The notes under the pieces were generated by a model that saw only the letters and a program-made list of their open reading frames with translations, had not been told where the DNA came from and ran no database searches. Below are positions 37,112 through 46,370 of a stretch of 64,000 bases of DNA, in pieces (the first letter of the stretch is position 1; every line of letters starts with the position of its first letter). The stretch lies in assembly GCF_002101395.1 (NCBI RefSeq), contig NZ_CP019706.1, positions 1-64,000 of the forward strand, read 5' to 3'. Source of the DNA: Pantoea alhagi. Lineage in GTDB: Bacteria > Pseudomonadota > Gammaproteobacteria > Enterobacterales > Enterobacteriaceae. The translations under genes were made by a program, and so were the position numbers.

Positions 37112-37893
37112 AGTAGGTCCTTCGGGCCGGGTTTGCGCGCCGTGACATGAATATACCGCCCCAGGCTGATAAAGGGTTCCTGGCGGCAATATTGGGTTTC
37201 TATTGCCAACAGCCGATCAAATTCATCTATTCGTCGTTGTTTATCGTGCATGTAATCGTGAAATACCCGAATGCCGGCGCGGCGTTCAATAATGAAGCCG
37301 CAGGATTGCAGCCACTGATAGACCTGTTGGGGATCGCGCGGATAATCAGGCGAAAGCGTTTTCTTTTTGCCTTTCTTCATGCCTACTTCCAGCCAGCCGA
37401 AATTGCCGTGCGCCGCCGTACTTAATATCTGCCCGTGCAGGTTGTAAAACATCAACGATAATATGCCGCCCGGCGCCAGCGCTTCATACAGCGTAGCCAG
37501 AATCGCTTCAGGCTCGGCGACCCATTCCAACACAGCGTGAAACAATACCAGATCCGCTGGCTTATCCAAGCATTGCGCCACCTGCTGGGCGCTAATTTGT
37601 TTGAATTGCATGTTATCCAGCACATCCTGCTGCGCCGCATGTTCGCGGGCACGCTGCAGCATTTCACCGGATATGTCGCACAGCAATACCTGATGGCCGC
37701 GCGCGGCCAGTCCGCAGGCAATTTGTCCCTGACCGCCGCCAACGTCCAGAATGTTCAGCGATCGCGCCGGTAGCGTCTCCAGCAACGCATCCAACTCCTG
37801 CCACAGGATAGCCTGACGAATACGCCCTTTGGTGGTACCGTAAATGTTTTGCGCAAATTTAAGGGCAATATCGTCAAAGTTACGATCCTGCAT
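37108..37893 (-). CDS. cmoM: tRNA 5-carboxymethoxyuridine methyltransferase CmoM (SmtA)
   Basis: CmoM methylates cmo5U34 in tRNA to mcmo5U using S-adenosylmethionine. The SAM-binding motif I is LDVGGGQGQIACGLA, with LCDISGEML as motif II. It has 261 residues as in E. coli (older name SmtA). As first gene of the muk operon it probably carries the operon promoter in its upstream gap with elyC (37894-38016). Confidence 0.93.
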   Translation of the reverse strand: MQDRNFDDIALKFAQNIYGTTKGRIRQAILWQELDALLETLPARSLNILDVGGGQGQIACGLAARGHQVLLCDISGEMLQRAREHAAQQDVLDNMQFKQISAQQVAQCLDKPADLVLFHAVLEWVAEPEAILATLYEALAPGGILSLMFYNLHGQILSTAAHGNFGWLEVGMKKGKKKTLSPDYPRDPQQVYQWLQSCGFIIERRAGIRVFHDYMHDKQRRIDEFDRLLAIETQYCRQEPFISLGRYIHVTARKPGPKDLL

Positions 37894-38016
37894 GCCTCAG
37901 CTCCGGTGATTGCTGTTTCAGGGCGCCTATTTTGTCATACCCCGCCGCAGAATGAACCTTTGATGCAGAGTCTGGCTATCAGATGATGTTTTTTCGGACA
38001 AAAGGAATCGGTATTC

Positions 38017-38829
38017 ATGCTTTTTACCCTAAAAAAAATAGTTGGTGGCCTGTTGCTGCCTTTGCCTTTGCTGCTTTTGTTAATGGCGGTCGGGCTTTTG
38101 CTGCTTTGGTTCTCACGCTGGCAAAAAAGCGGGAAAATTCTTGTTTCCGCCGCATGGATTATGCTTTTTTCTCTGAGCCTGCAGCCGATAGCGGATAGTT
38201 TGCTGCGTCCGCTGGAGCAGCGTTATCCCACCTATAATCAAACCGAGCCCGTGGAGTTTATTGTGGTGCTTGGCGGTGGCTATACCTGGAATCCAGCCTG
38301 GGCACCGAGCTCCAATCTGATTGGCAACAGCCTGCCCCGCGTAACTGAGGGCGTAAGGCAATGGCGAATGCACCCTGGCGCTAAGATGATTTTTACCGGC
38401 GCGCCCGCGTTATCCAATCCCGTCAGCAATGCTGAAGTCGCCGCCCGGGTTGCGCGCTCTTTGGGAGTGCCGTCGACGGACATTATTCAACTCGACCAGC
38501 CACGGGATACGGACGATGAGGCGCTGGCGGTGAAACAGATCGTGGGACAGCGCCCCTTTCTGTTAGTGACCTCTGCCAATCATATGCCGCGCGCCATGAC
38601 ATTTTTCCATCATCAGGGCCTGATGCCAGTTGCCGTGCCGGCGAATCAGATGGCGATCGATTCGCCGCTTAACTGGTGGGAGAAAGCGTTGCCTGCGCCG
38701 CTGTGGCTAAGCCATAGCGAACGTGCGGTCTATGAAAGGCTGGGCGCGCTGTGGCAAAGTCTGAATGGAAAAACCGCCGCTGATGGCACAACGTCGCAGG
38801 CTGCGCCTTTAGCGAATAAGCGGGAGTAG
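38017..38829 (+). CDS. elyC: Envelope biogenesis factor ElyC
   Basis: ElyC is an inner-membrane protein needed for normal peptidoglycan synthesis at low temperature in E. coli. Two N-terminal membrane helices (LLLPLPLLLLLMAVGLLLLW and ILVSAAWIMLFSLSL) are followed by a DUF218 domain (FIVVLGGGYTWNPAWAPSSNL, LLVTSANHMPRAMTFF). It has 270 residues against 259 in E. coli, and the extra is a C-terminal tail. AAAGGAATCGG precedes the start. It diverges from cmoM. Confidence 0.92.
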   Translation: MLFTLKKIVGGLLLPLPLLLLLMAVGLLLLWFSRWQKSGKILVSAAWIMLFSLSLQPIADSLLRPLEQRYPTYNQTEPVEFIVVLGGGYTWNPAWAPSSNLIGNSLPRVTEGVRQWRMHPGAKMIFTGAPALSNPVSNAEVAARVARSLGVPSTDIIQLDQPRDTDDEALAVKQIVGQRPFLLVTSANHMPRAMTFFHHQGLMPVAVPANQMAIDSPLNWWEKALPAPLWLSHSERAVYERLGALWQSLNGKTAADGTTSQAAPLANKRE

Positions 38830-38838
38830 AGATCGGAA

Positions 38839-38905
38839 ACGCCTGCCTCAGCGTGGCAGGCGTGGAAAGGCAAATCCAAGGGAGAAACCTGAAGGAGACT
38901 CCCTT
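38839..38905. terminator. Two inverted repeats between convergent elyC and kdsB
   Basis: ACGCCTGCC / GGCAGGCGT (38839-38863) and AAGGGAG / CTCCCTT (38878-38905) sit in the 92-base convergent gap. Neither has a long U-tract, so each may end transcription only partly. Confidence 0.45.
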
Positions 38906-38921
38906 CGCTGGCAACATCTGT

Positions 38922-39668
38922 TTAGCGTAACGCTTCGCGAACGCGAGCCAGATCTTCAGCCGTGTCAACGCCTGCGGCTGGTGTTGTCGCTGCGACATCG
39001 ACATGGATCTTTTCGCCATACCAGAGTACGCGCAGCTGCTCCAGCAGCTCGATCTGTTCCAGCTCGCTGGGCTCCCAGCTTACGTAGCGACGAATAAAAC
39101 CGGCCCGGTAGGCATAAATACCGATATGACGCAGCAGGCTGCCGCCAATAGTGTCACGCGACTGTGCAAAGCGCTCACGATCCCAGGGAATGGTAGCGCG
39201 AGAGAAATAAAGCGCATATCCCCGCGCATCGCGTACTACTTTCACCGCATTGGGATTAAATGCTTCCTCAGCATCGGTAATCGGCACCGCCAGCGTCGCC
39301 ATGCCCGCCTCGGACGCAGCCAGATTATCAGCAACCTGACGGATAATTTCAGGCGGAATTAATGGCTCATCGCCCTGCACGTTAACAATGATGGTGTCAT
39401 CGGCAAACTGATACTGTTCGATCACTTCAGCCAGCCGCTCGGTACCGGATTGATGATCGGGCCGCGTCAGGCAAACTTCGCCGCCTGCCGCGGTAACTGC
39501 CGCCGCCACGTCGGGATGATCGGTGGCAACAATAACGCGATCGGCGCCCGACCGCAGCGCTCGCTCCATCACATGCACCACCATCGGTTTACCGTGAATA
39601 TCAACCAGCGGTTTACCGGGTAAACGTGTTGATGCAAAACGAGCCGGAATGATGGCGACAAAACTCAT
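38922..39668 (-). CDS. kdsB: CMP-Kdo synthetase KdsB
   Basis: KdsB activates 3-deoxy-D-manno-octulosonate with CTP for lipopolysaccharide inner core. The 248 residues match E. coli in length. The nucleotide-binding start is FVAIIPARFASTRLPGKPL, and NVQGDEPLIPPEII is the metal and substrate motif. It overlaps ycaR by four bases, consistent with the E. coli arrangement. Confidence 0.97.
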   Translation of the reverse strand: MSFVAIIPARFASTRLPGKPLVDIHGKPMVVHVMERALRSGADRVIVATDHPDVAAAVTAAGGEVCLTRPDHQSGTERLAEVIEQYQFADDTIIVNVQGDEPLIPPEIIRQVADNLAASEAGMATLAVPITDAEEAFNPNAVKVVRDARGYALYFSRATIPWDRERFAQSRDTIGGSLLRHIGIYAYRAGFIRRYVSWEPSELEQIELLEQLRVLWYGEKIHVDVAATTPAAGVDTAEDLARVREALR

Positions 39669-39847
39669 GGATGTATCTCATCTGCAGAGAGCGTACGGGC
39701 TTCGTTTTCCAGCAGCACCGGAATGCCGTCGCGCACCGGATATGCCAGGCCATCTGGTTTGCAGATGAGTTCCTGCTGCTCTTTGTTGTAGTAGAGCTTG
39801 CCGTTACAGACCGGACAAGCAACGATTTCAAGTAAACGGTGATCCAT
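39665..39847 (-). CDS. ycaR: Trm112-like zinc-ribbon protein YcaR
   Basis: YcaR is a 60-residue UPF0434/Trm112-family protein. The start MDHRLLEIVACPVCNGKLYY aligns with E. coli YcaR of equal length. CPVC is visible as one half of a zinc-ribbon; the second half is degenerate (LICK), as in E. coli. The last codons overlap the kdsB start by four bases. Its function is not established. An in-frame upstream extension of 24 codons has no support. Confidence 0.93.
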   Translation of the reverse strand: MDHRLLEIVACPVCNGKLYYNKEQQELICKPDGLAYPVRDGIPVLLENEARTLSADEIHP

Positions 39848-39957
39848 GTTTCCTCCGTAATGGACCGAAGCCTCAGGATGGCAAGCATAACACAGCCGCT
39901 GAACGGGCGATAATGTCACGCTTGCGTCGTTAGCGGCCAGTGGGTGCCTATGCGCTG

Positions 39958-41136
39958 TTACAGGTTATCGGGCCCTTTTTCAATTCTGACCTGCTCAGCA
40001 CCCTGCCAGCGGGCAAAGCGCTCAATAGCTTTACGTATGTCATTCACCAGGCCTGCGCCAATCCTGGTTTTATCTTCCAGCCATAAGTTCTTGATCTGTA
40101 AGCAGCGCTCGCGGCGTAACATTTTCGCATCCAGCCGGGCCTTGAGTGCGCCACGATGCAGTAACGGCAAGGTAAAATAACCATAAAGGCGCTTTGCTTC
40201 AGGCGTATAGCACTCCAGACGATAATTAAAATCGAATAGCGCCAGTGCGCGGCGTCGATCCCAGACAACGGGATCAAAAGGAGAAAGAATAGCCGTATGG
40301 GTGGCTTTCAGCGGCTTTTCTAGTAATGCCGCACTCTCATGATGCAGCCACATCTCGCCCATATCTTCTACTGTTACCGCGACGACAAAGCCCTCTTCCT
40401 GCCAGCGTGGCATCAGCTCTTTTAACGCAACGCGTTTCAGGCGGTAATAGTCCGGTAACCACTCGGCGCGAAACAGCCCCAGGCTCCGGGCGCTGTTGCG
40501 TAACATCTGTTCCCGGGCATCTTTTTCGCTAAGCATATGCAATGCATCATCCCATTCCGGTAGCACCCGTTGCCGCAGATCATAAATACGCTGAAAATTT
40601 TGTCGGCCGGTAACCATCAGCTCCCCGGCGGTAAACAGATTTTCCAGATGTCGCTTATGCGGCTTCCACGCCCACCAGCCTGGCTGATGTCCGGGCACCG
40701 TGGCAAAATCAGCAGAACGTACCGGGCCGTGGGTAGCGATATGTTGAAGCAGGCTCGCCACCTCATCAGCATGCTCTCTCATCCATTCGGCGCTGTATTT
40801 CCAGCCCATTTTTTCCGGTTGCAGCATTCGGTGGCGCAATAAGGGGTAATCTTCAGCAGGAATAAAACAGGCTTCATGCGCCCAGTATTCAAACAGACTA
40901 CCCGAAGCCAGTGCCTGCTCCAGCCAGATTGCAGGATACTCGCCCAGGCGGCTGAACAGGACCAGATAAGGGCTACGCGCGACAACATGAATGGTATCGA
41001 TTTGCAGCAGCGACATGCGCCGAATTACTGCCAGCAGATCGTTATAAGTGGCCTGACGTTCAGGCGGATGCAGCAACCCTTGCGCAGCAAGATGCAGGTT
41101 ACGGGCAGTCTGGCGGGAAAGAGAAACGGGTGCCAT
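39958..41136 (-). CDS. ycaQ: DNA glycosylase YcaQ for interstrand cross-links
   Basis: YcaQ (HTH_42 family, related to AlkX/AlkZ) unhooks alkylated interstrand cross-links in DNA. The catalytic QxD motif is in MSLLQIDTIHVVARSPY, followed by YWAHEACFIP, and the C-terminal domain has ILSPFDPVVWDRRRA and YGYFTLPLLHRG. It has 392 residues against 410 in E. coli and lacks part of the C-terminal tail. It stands alone between ycaR and lpxK. Confidence 0.92.
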   Translation of the reverse strand: MAPVSLSRQTARNLHLAAQGLLHPPERQATYNDLLAVIRRMSLLQIDTIHVVARSPYLVLFSRLGEYPAIWLEQALASGSLFEYWAHEACFIPAEDYPLLRHRMLQPEKMGWKYSAEWMREHADEVASLLQHIATHGPVRSADFATVPGHQPGWWAWKPHKRHLENLFTAGELMVTGRQNFQRIYDLRQRVLPEWDDALHMLSEKDAREQMLRNSARSLGLFRAEWLPDYYRLKRVALKELMPRWQEEGFVVAVTVEDMGEMWLHHESAALLEKPLKATHTAILSPFDPVVWDRRRALALFDFNYRLECYTPEAKRLYGYFTLPLLHRGALKARLDAKMLRRERCLQIKNLWLEDKTRIGAGLVNDIRKAIERFARWQGAEQVRIEKGPDNL

Positions 41137-41197
41137 CAGCTTTTCCTTTCATTCGGATAGCACCAGTTTAGTGGCTCTGCTCAACGCTGTTAAACCG

Positions 41198-42172
41198 CTA
41201 ACGGCACAGCGCGACAATTTTTTGCAGTAACGGCTCTGCCGTCGTAGAGAAATGCGCTCTAACCGGCAAATACCACCAGTTTTCATGGGCGAAAGACCGG
41301 CACTTTACCGCATCCTTTTCCGTCATGATCAAGGGTTCATTGTTCGGAGTTAGCGCTGTCAGGCTCGCTTCGCTGTAGGCCTGATGATCGGCAAAGGGGA
41401 TGGCCTGGATAACCTCAACCCCATGCTGACGCAGCGTAGAGAAAAAGCGCGGCGGATGTCCGATACCCGCCATCGCCACTACCGGCGATAAGGCTGCTGC
41501 CTGACGGCTGGCCCCGGTCTTCAGGTTTATCGCTTCGCCCGGCTGAAGCGTCATTGACAGCTCGCCTTGCCTGGCCTCTCCGCCGTTAACAATCACGGCA
41601 TCCACCTGTTGCAACCGGCTGGCGCGCTCACGCATCGGGCCGGCAGGTAACCACCAGCCGTTGCCGAAGCGCCTTTCGCCATCGACCACAACAATTTCCA
41701 TATCGCGTGCCAGAGCATAATGCTGTAAACCGTCATCAGTCACGATCAGATCCAGCGGACCAGCGGCGAGCAAGGCTTTAACCGCATCACTACGTACCGG
41801 CGCAACGGCAACCGGGGCACCGGTACGCTGAGCGATCAGCACAGGCTCATCGCCCGCTTCCAGCGTCGAGGTTGCAGCGTTCAGCAGTAGCGGATAATGC
41901 CCGGCCTTGCCGCCATAGCCGCGAGAGACTACGCCGACGCGTAGCCCCCGCTGCTGCAGTTGCTCCACCAGCCAGACAACCACTGGTGTTTTACCGTTAC
42001 CGCCTGCGGTGAGATTCCCCACCACTACCACCGGAACCGGCGCACGCCAGGCGTGACGCAGGCCAAGGCGATAGCTCAGCCGGATAAGGCTGGCGATCAG
42101 CCCGTACAGCAGGCTGAACGGCAGCAGCAGCAGATAGAGCGCCGAGCGACCACTCCAGATACGCTCAATCAT
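41198..42172 (-). CDS. lpxK: Tetraacyldisaccharide 4'-kinase LpxK
   Basis: LpxK phosphorylates the lipid A disaccharide at the 4' position on the inner face of the inner membrane. An N-terminal membrane anchor (LYLLLLPFSLLYGLIASLI) precedes the P-loop GNLTAGGNGKTP (52-63). DDGLQHYALARD is also characteristic. It has 324 residues (E. coli 328) and overlaps msbA by four bases, so the kinase and the lipid A flippase are co-translated. Confidence 0.96.
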   Translation of the reverse strand: MIERIWSGRSALYLLLLPFSLLYGLIASLIRLSYRLGLRHAWRAPVPVVVVGNLTAGGNGKTPVVVWLVEQLQQRGLRVGVVSRGYGGKAGHYPLLLNAATSTLEAGDEPVLIAQRTGAPVAVAPVRSDAVKALLAAGPLDLIVTDDGLQHYALARDMEIVVVDGERRFGNGWWLPAGPMRERASRLQQVDAVIVNGGEARQGELSMTLQPGEAINLKTGASRQAAALSPVVAMAGIGHPPRFFSTLRQHGVEVIQAIPFADHQAYSEASLTALTPNNEPLIMTEKDAVKCRSFAHENWWYLPVRAHFSTTAEPLLQKIVALCR

Positions 42173-43917
42173 TGACCAAACTGCATCTTATGCAGCTGCG
42201 CATAGGCGCCCCGCTGGCTGAGCAATTCATCATGCGTGCCGCGCTCAATAATCTGTCCATCCTCAACCACCACGATTTCATCGGCTTTTTCGATAGTGGA
42301 AAGGCGGTGTGCGATAACCAGCGAAGTACGGTTTTTCTGCAGCTCATCCAGCGCGGACTGGATAGCACGTTCAGATTCGGTATCCAGCGCCGAGGTCGCC
42401 TCATCAAGGATCAGGATCGGGCTGTCACGCAGCAGCGCGCGAGCTATGGCGATACGCTGACGCTGTCCGCCGGAAAGCAGAACGCCGTTCTCACCAATAA
42501 CGGTATCCAGGCCATTATCCATTTTGCGGATAAAATCCATGGCATGTGCCATTTCGGCGGCCTTCTCGATCTCCTGGCGGTTGTAGACGTCGTTACGTGC
42601 GTAGGCGATGTTGTTAGCGATGGTATCGTTAAACAGATGAACATTTTGCGAGACCAGCGCAACCTGATTACGCAGAGAGCGCAGAGTATATTCACGCAGA
42701 TCGTGACCATCCATCAGGATCTCTCCCTGCTGGATATCGTAAAAACGCGTCAGCAGGCTGGCGATGGTCGATTTACCCGAACCGGAACGTCCGACCAGCG
42801 CCACGGTTTTACCTGCCGGAATGGTCAGATTAATATTACGCAGCGCCGGGAGATCGCGACCTGGGTAGCTGAACGTTACGTTACGGAATTCGATATCCCC
42901 TTTCGCCCGCTCGATTTCACGCTTGCCGGTATCCACTTCCTGCTCGCTATCAAGAATAGAGAACAGCGTCTGACAGGCGGCCATGCCGCGTTGAAACTGA
43001 GCATTCACATTGGTTAATGACTTCAACGGACGCATCAGTGCAATCATTGAAGAAAAGACTACGGTGATGGTGCCTGCCGTCAGGGTATCCATTACGCTGG
43101 GGAAGCTGGCGGCATAAAGCACAAAAGCCAGCGCCAGAGAAGCGATCAGCTGAATGATAGGGTCGGAAATAGAGGAAGCAGAAACCAGCTTCATCCCCTG
43201 ATGACGCATGCGGTTGCTGACTTTATCAAAACGCTTCGCTTCCACATCCTGGCCACCGAAAATCAGTACTTCTTTGTGCCCTTTCAGCATCTGCTCAGCG
43301 CTGGTGGTTACCTGCCCCATGGTGTTCTGCATATTTTTACTGATGCTGCGAAACCGTTTGGAGACGGTACGAATCGCCATAGAAACAATCGGTGCGAGCA
43401 CAATCAGGATCAACGACAGCTGCCAGCTGTAGTAAAACATCATGATAAACAGGCCGATAATCGACGCGCCTTCACGTACTACGGTAACCAGAGCGCTGGA
43501 AGAAGAAGAGGCAACCTGTTCAGAATCATAGGTTATACGCGACAGCAGCGTCCCGGTGGACTGCTGATCGAAAAAGGAGACCGGCATTCCCATCATATGA
43601 TTGAATAAGCGACGACGCATATTCATAACAACGTTGCCAGAAACCCATGAAATACAGTAGCTTGAAATATAACTTGAGATGCCGCGAATCAACATCAGGC
43701 CGATTACCGCCAACGGCATCCATATTAAGACCGATTTATCGGCCTTACCAAAGCCTTCATCCAGTAAAGGTTTCAGCAATGACAGCATAAGGGTATCGCC
43801 TGCCGCGTTGATGATAAGCGCTACGGCTGCCGCAATCAGTCCCGCTTTATGCGGTGCGATCATCGGCCAAAGGCGACGAAAAGTCTGCCATGTTGAGAGA
43901 TCTTTATCTTGATGCAT
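42169..43917 (-). CDS. msbA: Lipid A flippase MsbA
   Basis: MsbA is a homodimeric ABC exporter that flips lipid A-core across the inner membrane. The 582 residues equal E. coli MsbA. Six membrane helices in the N-terminal 330 residues are followed by the ATPase domain with Walker A GRSGSGKST, signature LSGGQRQRIAIARAL and Walker B ILILDEATSALD. It is followed directly by lpxK and sits 35 bases downstream of comEC. Confidence 0.98.
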   Translation of the reverse strand: MHQDKDLSTWQTFRRLWPMIAPHKAGLIAAAVALIINAAGDTLMLSLLKPLLDEGFGKADKSVLIWMPLAVIGLMLIRGISSYISSYCISWVSGNVVMNMRRRLFNHMMGMPVSFFDQQSTGTLLSRITYDSEQVASSSSSALVTVVREGASIIGLFIMMFYYSWQLSLILIVLAPIVSMAIRTVSKRFRSISKNMQNTMGQVTTSAEQMLKGHKEVLIFGGQDVEAKRFDKVSNRMRHQGMKLVSASSISDPIIQLIASLALAFVLYAASFPSVMDTLTAGTITVVFSSMIALMRPLKSLTNVNAQFQRGMAACQTLFSILDSEQEVDTGKREIERAKGDIEFRNVTFSYPGRDLPALRNINLTIPAGKTVALVGRSGSGKSTIASLLTRFYDIQQGEILMDGHDLREYTLRSLRNQVALVSQNVHLFNDTIANNIAYARNDVYNRQEIEKAAEMAHAMDFIRKMDNGLDTVIGENGVLLSGGQRQRIAIARALLRDSPILILDEATSALDTESERAIQSALDELQKNRTSLVIAHRLSTIEKADEIVVVEDGQIIERGTHDELLSQRGAYAQLHKMQFGQ

Positions 43918-43952
43918 TATTTAACCAGCATTGTTTGAAATAGCCGCTCATT

Positions 43953-46214
43953 TTACCTGGATTCGCCCTGTACGCCAAACCACTGATGATACCAGCGGGG
44001 CATTATTTGTTCTCTTAACCCCTTGACTTGCCATCCATCATGATAAAAAGCCACGCTAAGCTGCCCGGAACGCGAAGTATCGCGCCAGCAATAGCCATTT
44101 TTACGATAGCGCCCGATAACCTGAACCGAAGGCAAACGCCAGGTGTTATAACGCGCCACCGAAGCAAGCGCCACGCTTCCCTTAACATTGCGTAATAGCG
44201 CTGCGGTCGATGAGGTCTTGCTGCCATGATGCGGCACCTGAATAATATCGGCCTGTAGCGCCAGACGATTGCGTCGCAGTAGCGTTTTTTCCGCAGCCGC
44301 TTCCAAATCGCCCGTCAACAGTACCCGGTAGCGTCCATCATCAATCCGCACTACACAAGAATCATTATTATTGCCATGCTCGCTTGTCGCCAGCGGCCAC
44401 AGTACATCAAAAGTCAGCTGCTGCCATTGCCAGCGCGTTCCCGCAATACAGGGTTGATGTCCTGGCAAGGTAAGCGCGCTACGTACCACTGCCCCAGGCC
44501 AGGCCTGCTGCATATCAGCTAATCCCCCCATATGATCGAGGTGCTGATGGCTGATAATGATTTCATCCACCGACAGACCGTGCCAGTTTAACCATGGCAA
44601 CAGAGTTTGCCGGGCGGCGCTTCCCCCAGGCCAGCGATTGCCAGTGTCATACACCAGCGCATGTCCATTTTGCGAGATAACGATTGCCAGTCCATGACCA
44701 ATGTCGAGCATATCCAGCCGCCACTCAGGCTCAACACGGGTGATATGCCACAGCGCAGGCAGACAGCAGGTAGCAATTAACGCCGCCGGCGCGCGCCGCC
44801 ACCATCCCAGACGAAAAGCGATAAAAAGTAGCCAGATGATAAAGCTGGCGATCAGCGCTTTTTTGCCCAGCCATAGCCATCCCTCCGGCAAAAGGGTTAA
44901 GAGATAAAAGGTAAGCGCAAGAGAGCGATCGGCCATCCACCAAAGCGGAAAGGCAAGCCAGCTGGCGGGCATCATCATAGCCAACAACAAGGCCGGCACC
45001 GTGATAAAAGAGACCACGGGTATAGCCAGCAGATTGGCTGGCAGAGAGGTCAAACTTACGCCATGAAAGATATAAATCTGAATGGGGGCCAGTAACAGCA
45101 ACATCCCCAACTGCAAATGCATGAGTTGCAGAAGCATCCAACGCTTGCGCCAGCGCCAGCGGGCAGGCAATGGAAACCACTGAAACCAAAACAGCAAAAT
45201 GGCTACCGCCACGGACGAAAGCCAAAAGCTGTCCGACAGAACCGCCATGGGATCAACAAACAGGATCCCGCCCACGCAGATCAGCCAAATTTGCCAGCTG
45301 CTGCAGTTGATCGCCTGAAAGCGCACCAGCGTCCATAGTGTTAACGCAGTCATGGCCCTTATAGCCGGTGGGTTATTGCCTGCCAGCCAACAGTAGATTG
45401 CGGCGACGCACAGGCTGAACGATAGCGGCAACGCATAGCCTATGCGCCATGTCGGCAACAAATATTGTAAGGCTCTGGCCGCCAGCCATCCCAGCGAGGC
45501 AGCCAGACTGATATGCATACCGGAAATGGCCATTAAATGCGCAATTCCGGTATCCCTCAACAGAGCGCGGGTGTCAGCATTAACCTCTTGCCGATCGCCA
45601 AAGAGCAAGGCAGTCATTACACCGTGCCAGGGCAGATGCTGATATTGCTGCTGAGCATGGTTCATCAGGCGCTGACGCCATGAACAGTCGCTACTGAGCA
45701 ATCTGGCAGCCAGCAGCCTGCCCTGTAGCGGCGTATGATTAGCCAGGGCGAATCGTTGGGCGTCAAAACCCCCTTCGTTTAAGCGCGCATGCACCGGGCG
45801 CAGGCGCAGCGTCATTTCCCAGCGTTGCCCCATACACCATTTCTGCTGAAACTTATCTGCTGTTACGCTGGCATAAACCGGGGGAAATATCCGCTGATTA
45901 TCATACTCAACTATTTTTACCTTTAGCTGTGCCTTATCATGCCGAACCTGAGCGATCTCTGCGGGTACGTTAATGACCCCTTCAGTTAATTTAGCGAGCG
46001 GTTCCGTGGCCTGGCGCGCGGCCAGTAGTGCCCAGATCATTAATATCCCAGCGGTTGCCATATAGCGTAACGCCCGCTGCGGCAGCATGAAAAATGCCAG
46101 CGCTGTAATTAGCATACAGACAAGGCTGTTATGTTCTGGCAGCTGCGCTAAAAACAGCAGGGGCAATGTCGCGAGCGTGGCTAATAAAGCCAGCACATGG
46201 AGAGGATATGGCAT
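43953..46214 (-). CDS. ycaI: ComEC/Rec2 family DNA-uptake channel (YcaI)
   Basis: ComEC proteins form the inner-membrane channel for transforming DNA. The 753-residue protein (E. coli YcaI 754) has an N-terminal domain, a competence domain with about ten helices (LMAISGMHISLAASLGWLAARAL, NNPPAIRAMTALTLW) and a C-terminal metallo-beta-lactamase domain with SHQHLDHMGGL and VPHHGSKTSS. All key motifs look intact, so it is not decaying. Its Shine-Dalgarno (AAGGAT) and start lie in a hairpin described separately. It is upstream of msbA-lpxK. Confidence 0.93.
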   Translation of the reverse strand: MPYPLHVLALLATLATLPLLFLAQLPEHNSLVCMLITALAFFMLPQRALRYMATAGILMIWALLAARQATEPLAKLTEGVINVPAEIAQVRHDKAQLKVKIVEYDNQRIFPPVYASVTADKFQQKWCMGQRWEMTLRLRPVHARLNEGGFDAQRFALANHTPLQGRLLAARLLSSDCSWRQRLMNHAQQQYQHLPWHGVMTALLFGDRQEVNADTRALLRDTGIAHLMAISGMHISLAASLGWLAARALQYLLPTWRIGYALPLSFSLCVAAIYCWLAGNNPPAIRAMTALTLWTLVRFQAINCSSWQIWLICVGGILFVDPMAVLSDSFWLSSVAVAILLFWFQWFPLPARWRWRKRWMLLQLMHLQLGMLLLLAPIQIYIFHGVSLTSLPANLLAIPVVSFITVPALLLAMMMPASWLAFPLWWMADRSLALTFYLLTLLPEGWLWLGKKALIASFIIWLLFIAFRLGWWRRAPAALIATCCLPALWHITRVEPEWRLDMLDIGHGLAIVISQNGHALVYDTGNRWPGGSAARQTLLPWLNWHGLSVDEIIISHQHLDHMGGLADMQQAWPGAVVRSALTLPGHQPCIAGTRWQWQQLTFDVLWPLATSEHGNNNDSCVVRIDDGRYRVLLTGDLEAAAEKTLLRRNRLALQADIIQVPHHGSKTSSTAALLRNVKGSVALASVARYNTWRLPSVQVIGRYRKNGYCWRDTSRSGQLSVAFYHDGWQVKGLREQIMPRWYHQWFGVQGESR

Positions 46215-46248
46215 GGTTTCATCCTTATAAACGAAGGATGAGTATGCC
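46210..46248 (-). promoter_or_regulatory. Leader hairpin covering the comEC ribosome-binding site and start
   Basis: On the minus strand CATCCTT (46240-46234) can pair perfectly with AAGGATG (46226-46220), which includes the Shine-Dalgarno, across a seven-base loop. An outer GGCAT (46248-46244) can pair with ATGCC (46214-46210), the start codon itself and the next two bases. Folding would hide both translation signals. Confidence 0.5.
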
Positions 46249-46280
46249 GAATTGACAGGCTACGCACAGCGGGAAGCTGG

Positions 46281-46297
46281 CATTGCTGAAAGCAATG
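46281..46297. repeat. Perfect short hairpin in the comEC upstream region
   Basis: CATTGCT GAA AGCAATG is a perfect seven-base-pair inverted repeat with a three-base loop, about 70 bases upstream of the comEC start. No U-tract follows on either strand. Confidence 0.5.
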
Positions 46298-46338
46298 GCG
46301 CAAAGAAATGCTTCGGTTTACAAAGGTTGTCGGCTCGC

Positions 46339-46354
46339 TGTGAACATGCGCGCA
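46339..46354 (-). promoter_or_regulatory. Possible CRP-S site upstream of comEC
   Basis: The minus strand reads TGCGCGCATGTTCACA. The right half TCACA is a perfect CRP half-site, and the left half TGCGC has the C at the third position that marks Sxy-dependent CRP-S sites (TGCGA). It lies about 130 bases upstream of the comEC start. I could not identify a matching promoter. Confidence 0.3.
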
Positions 46355-46370
46355 TCCACTGAATCGAAAG

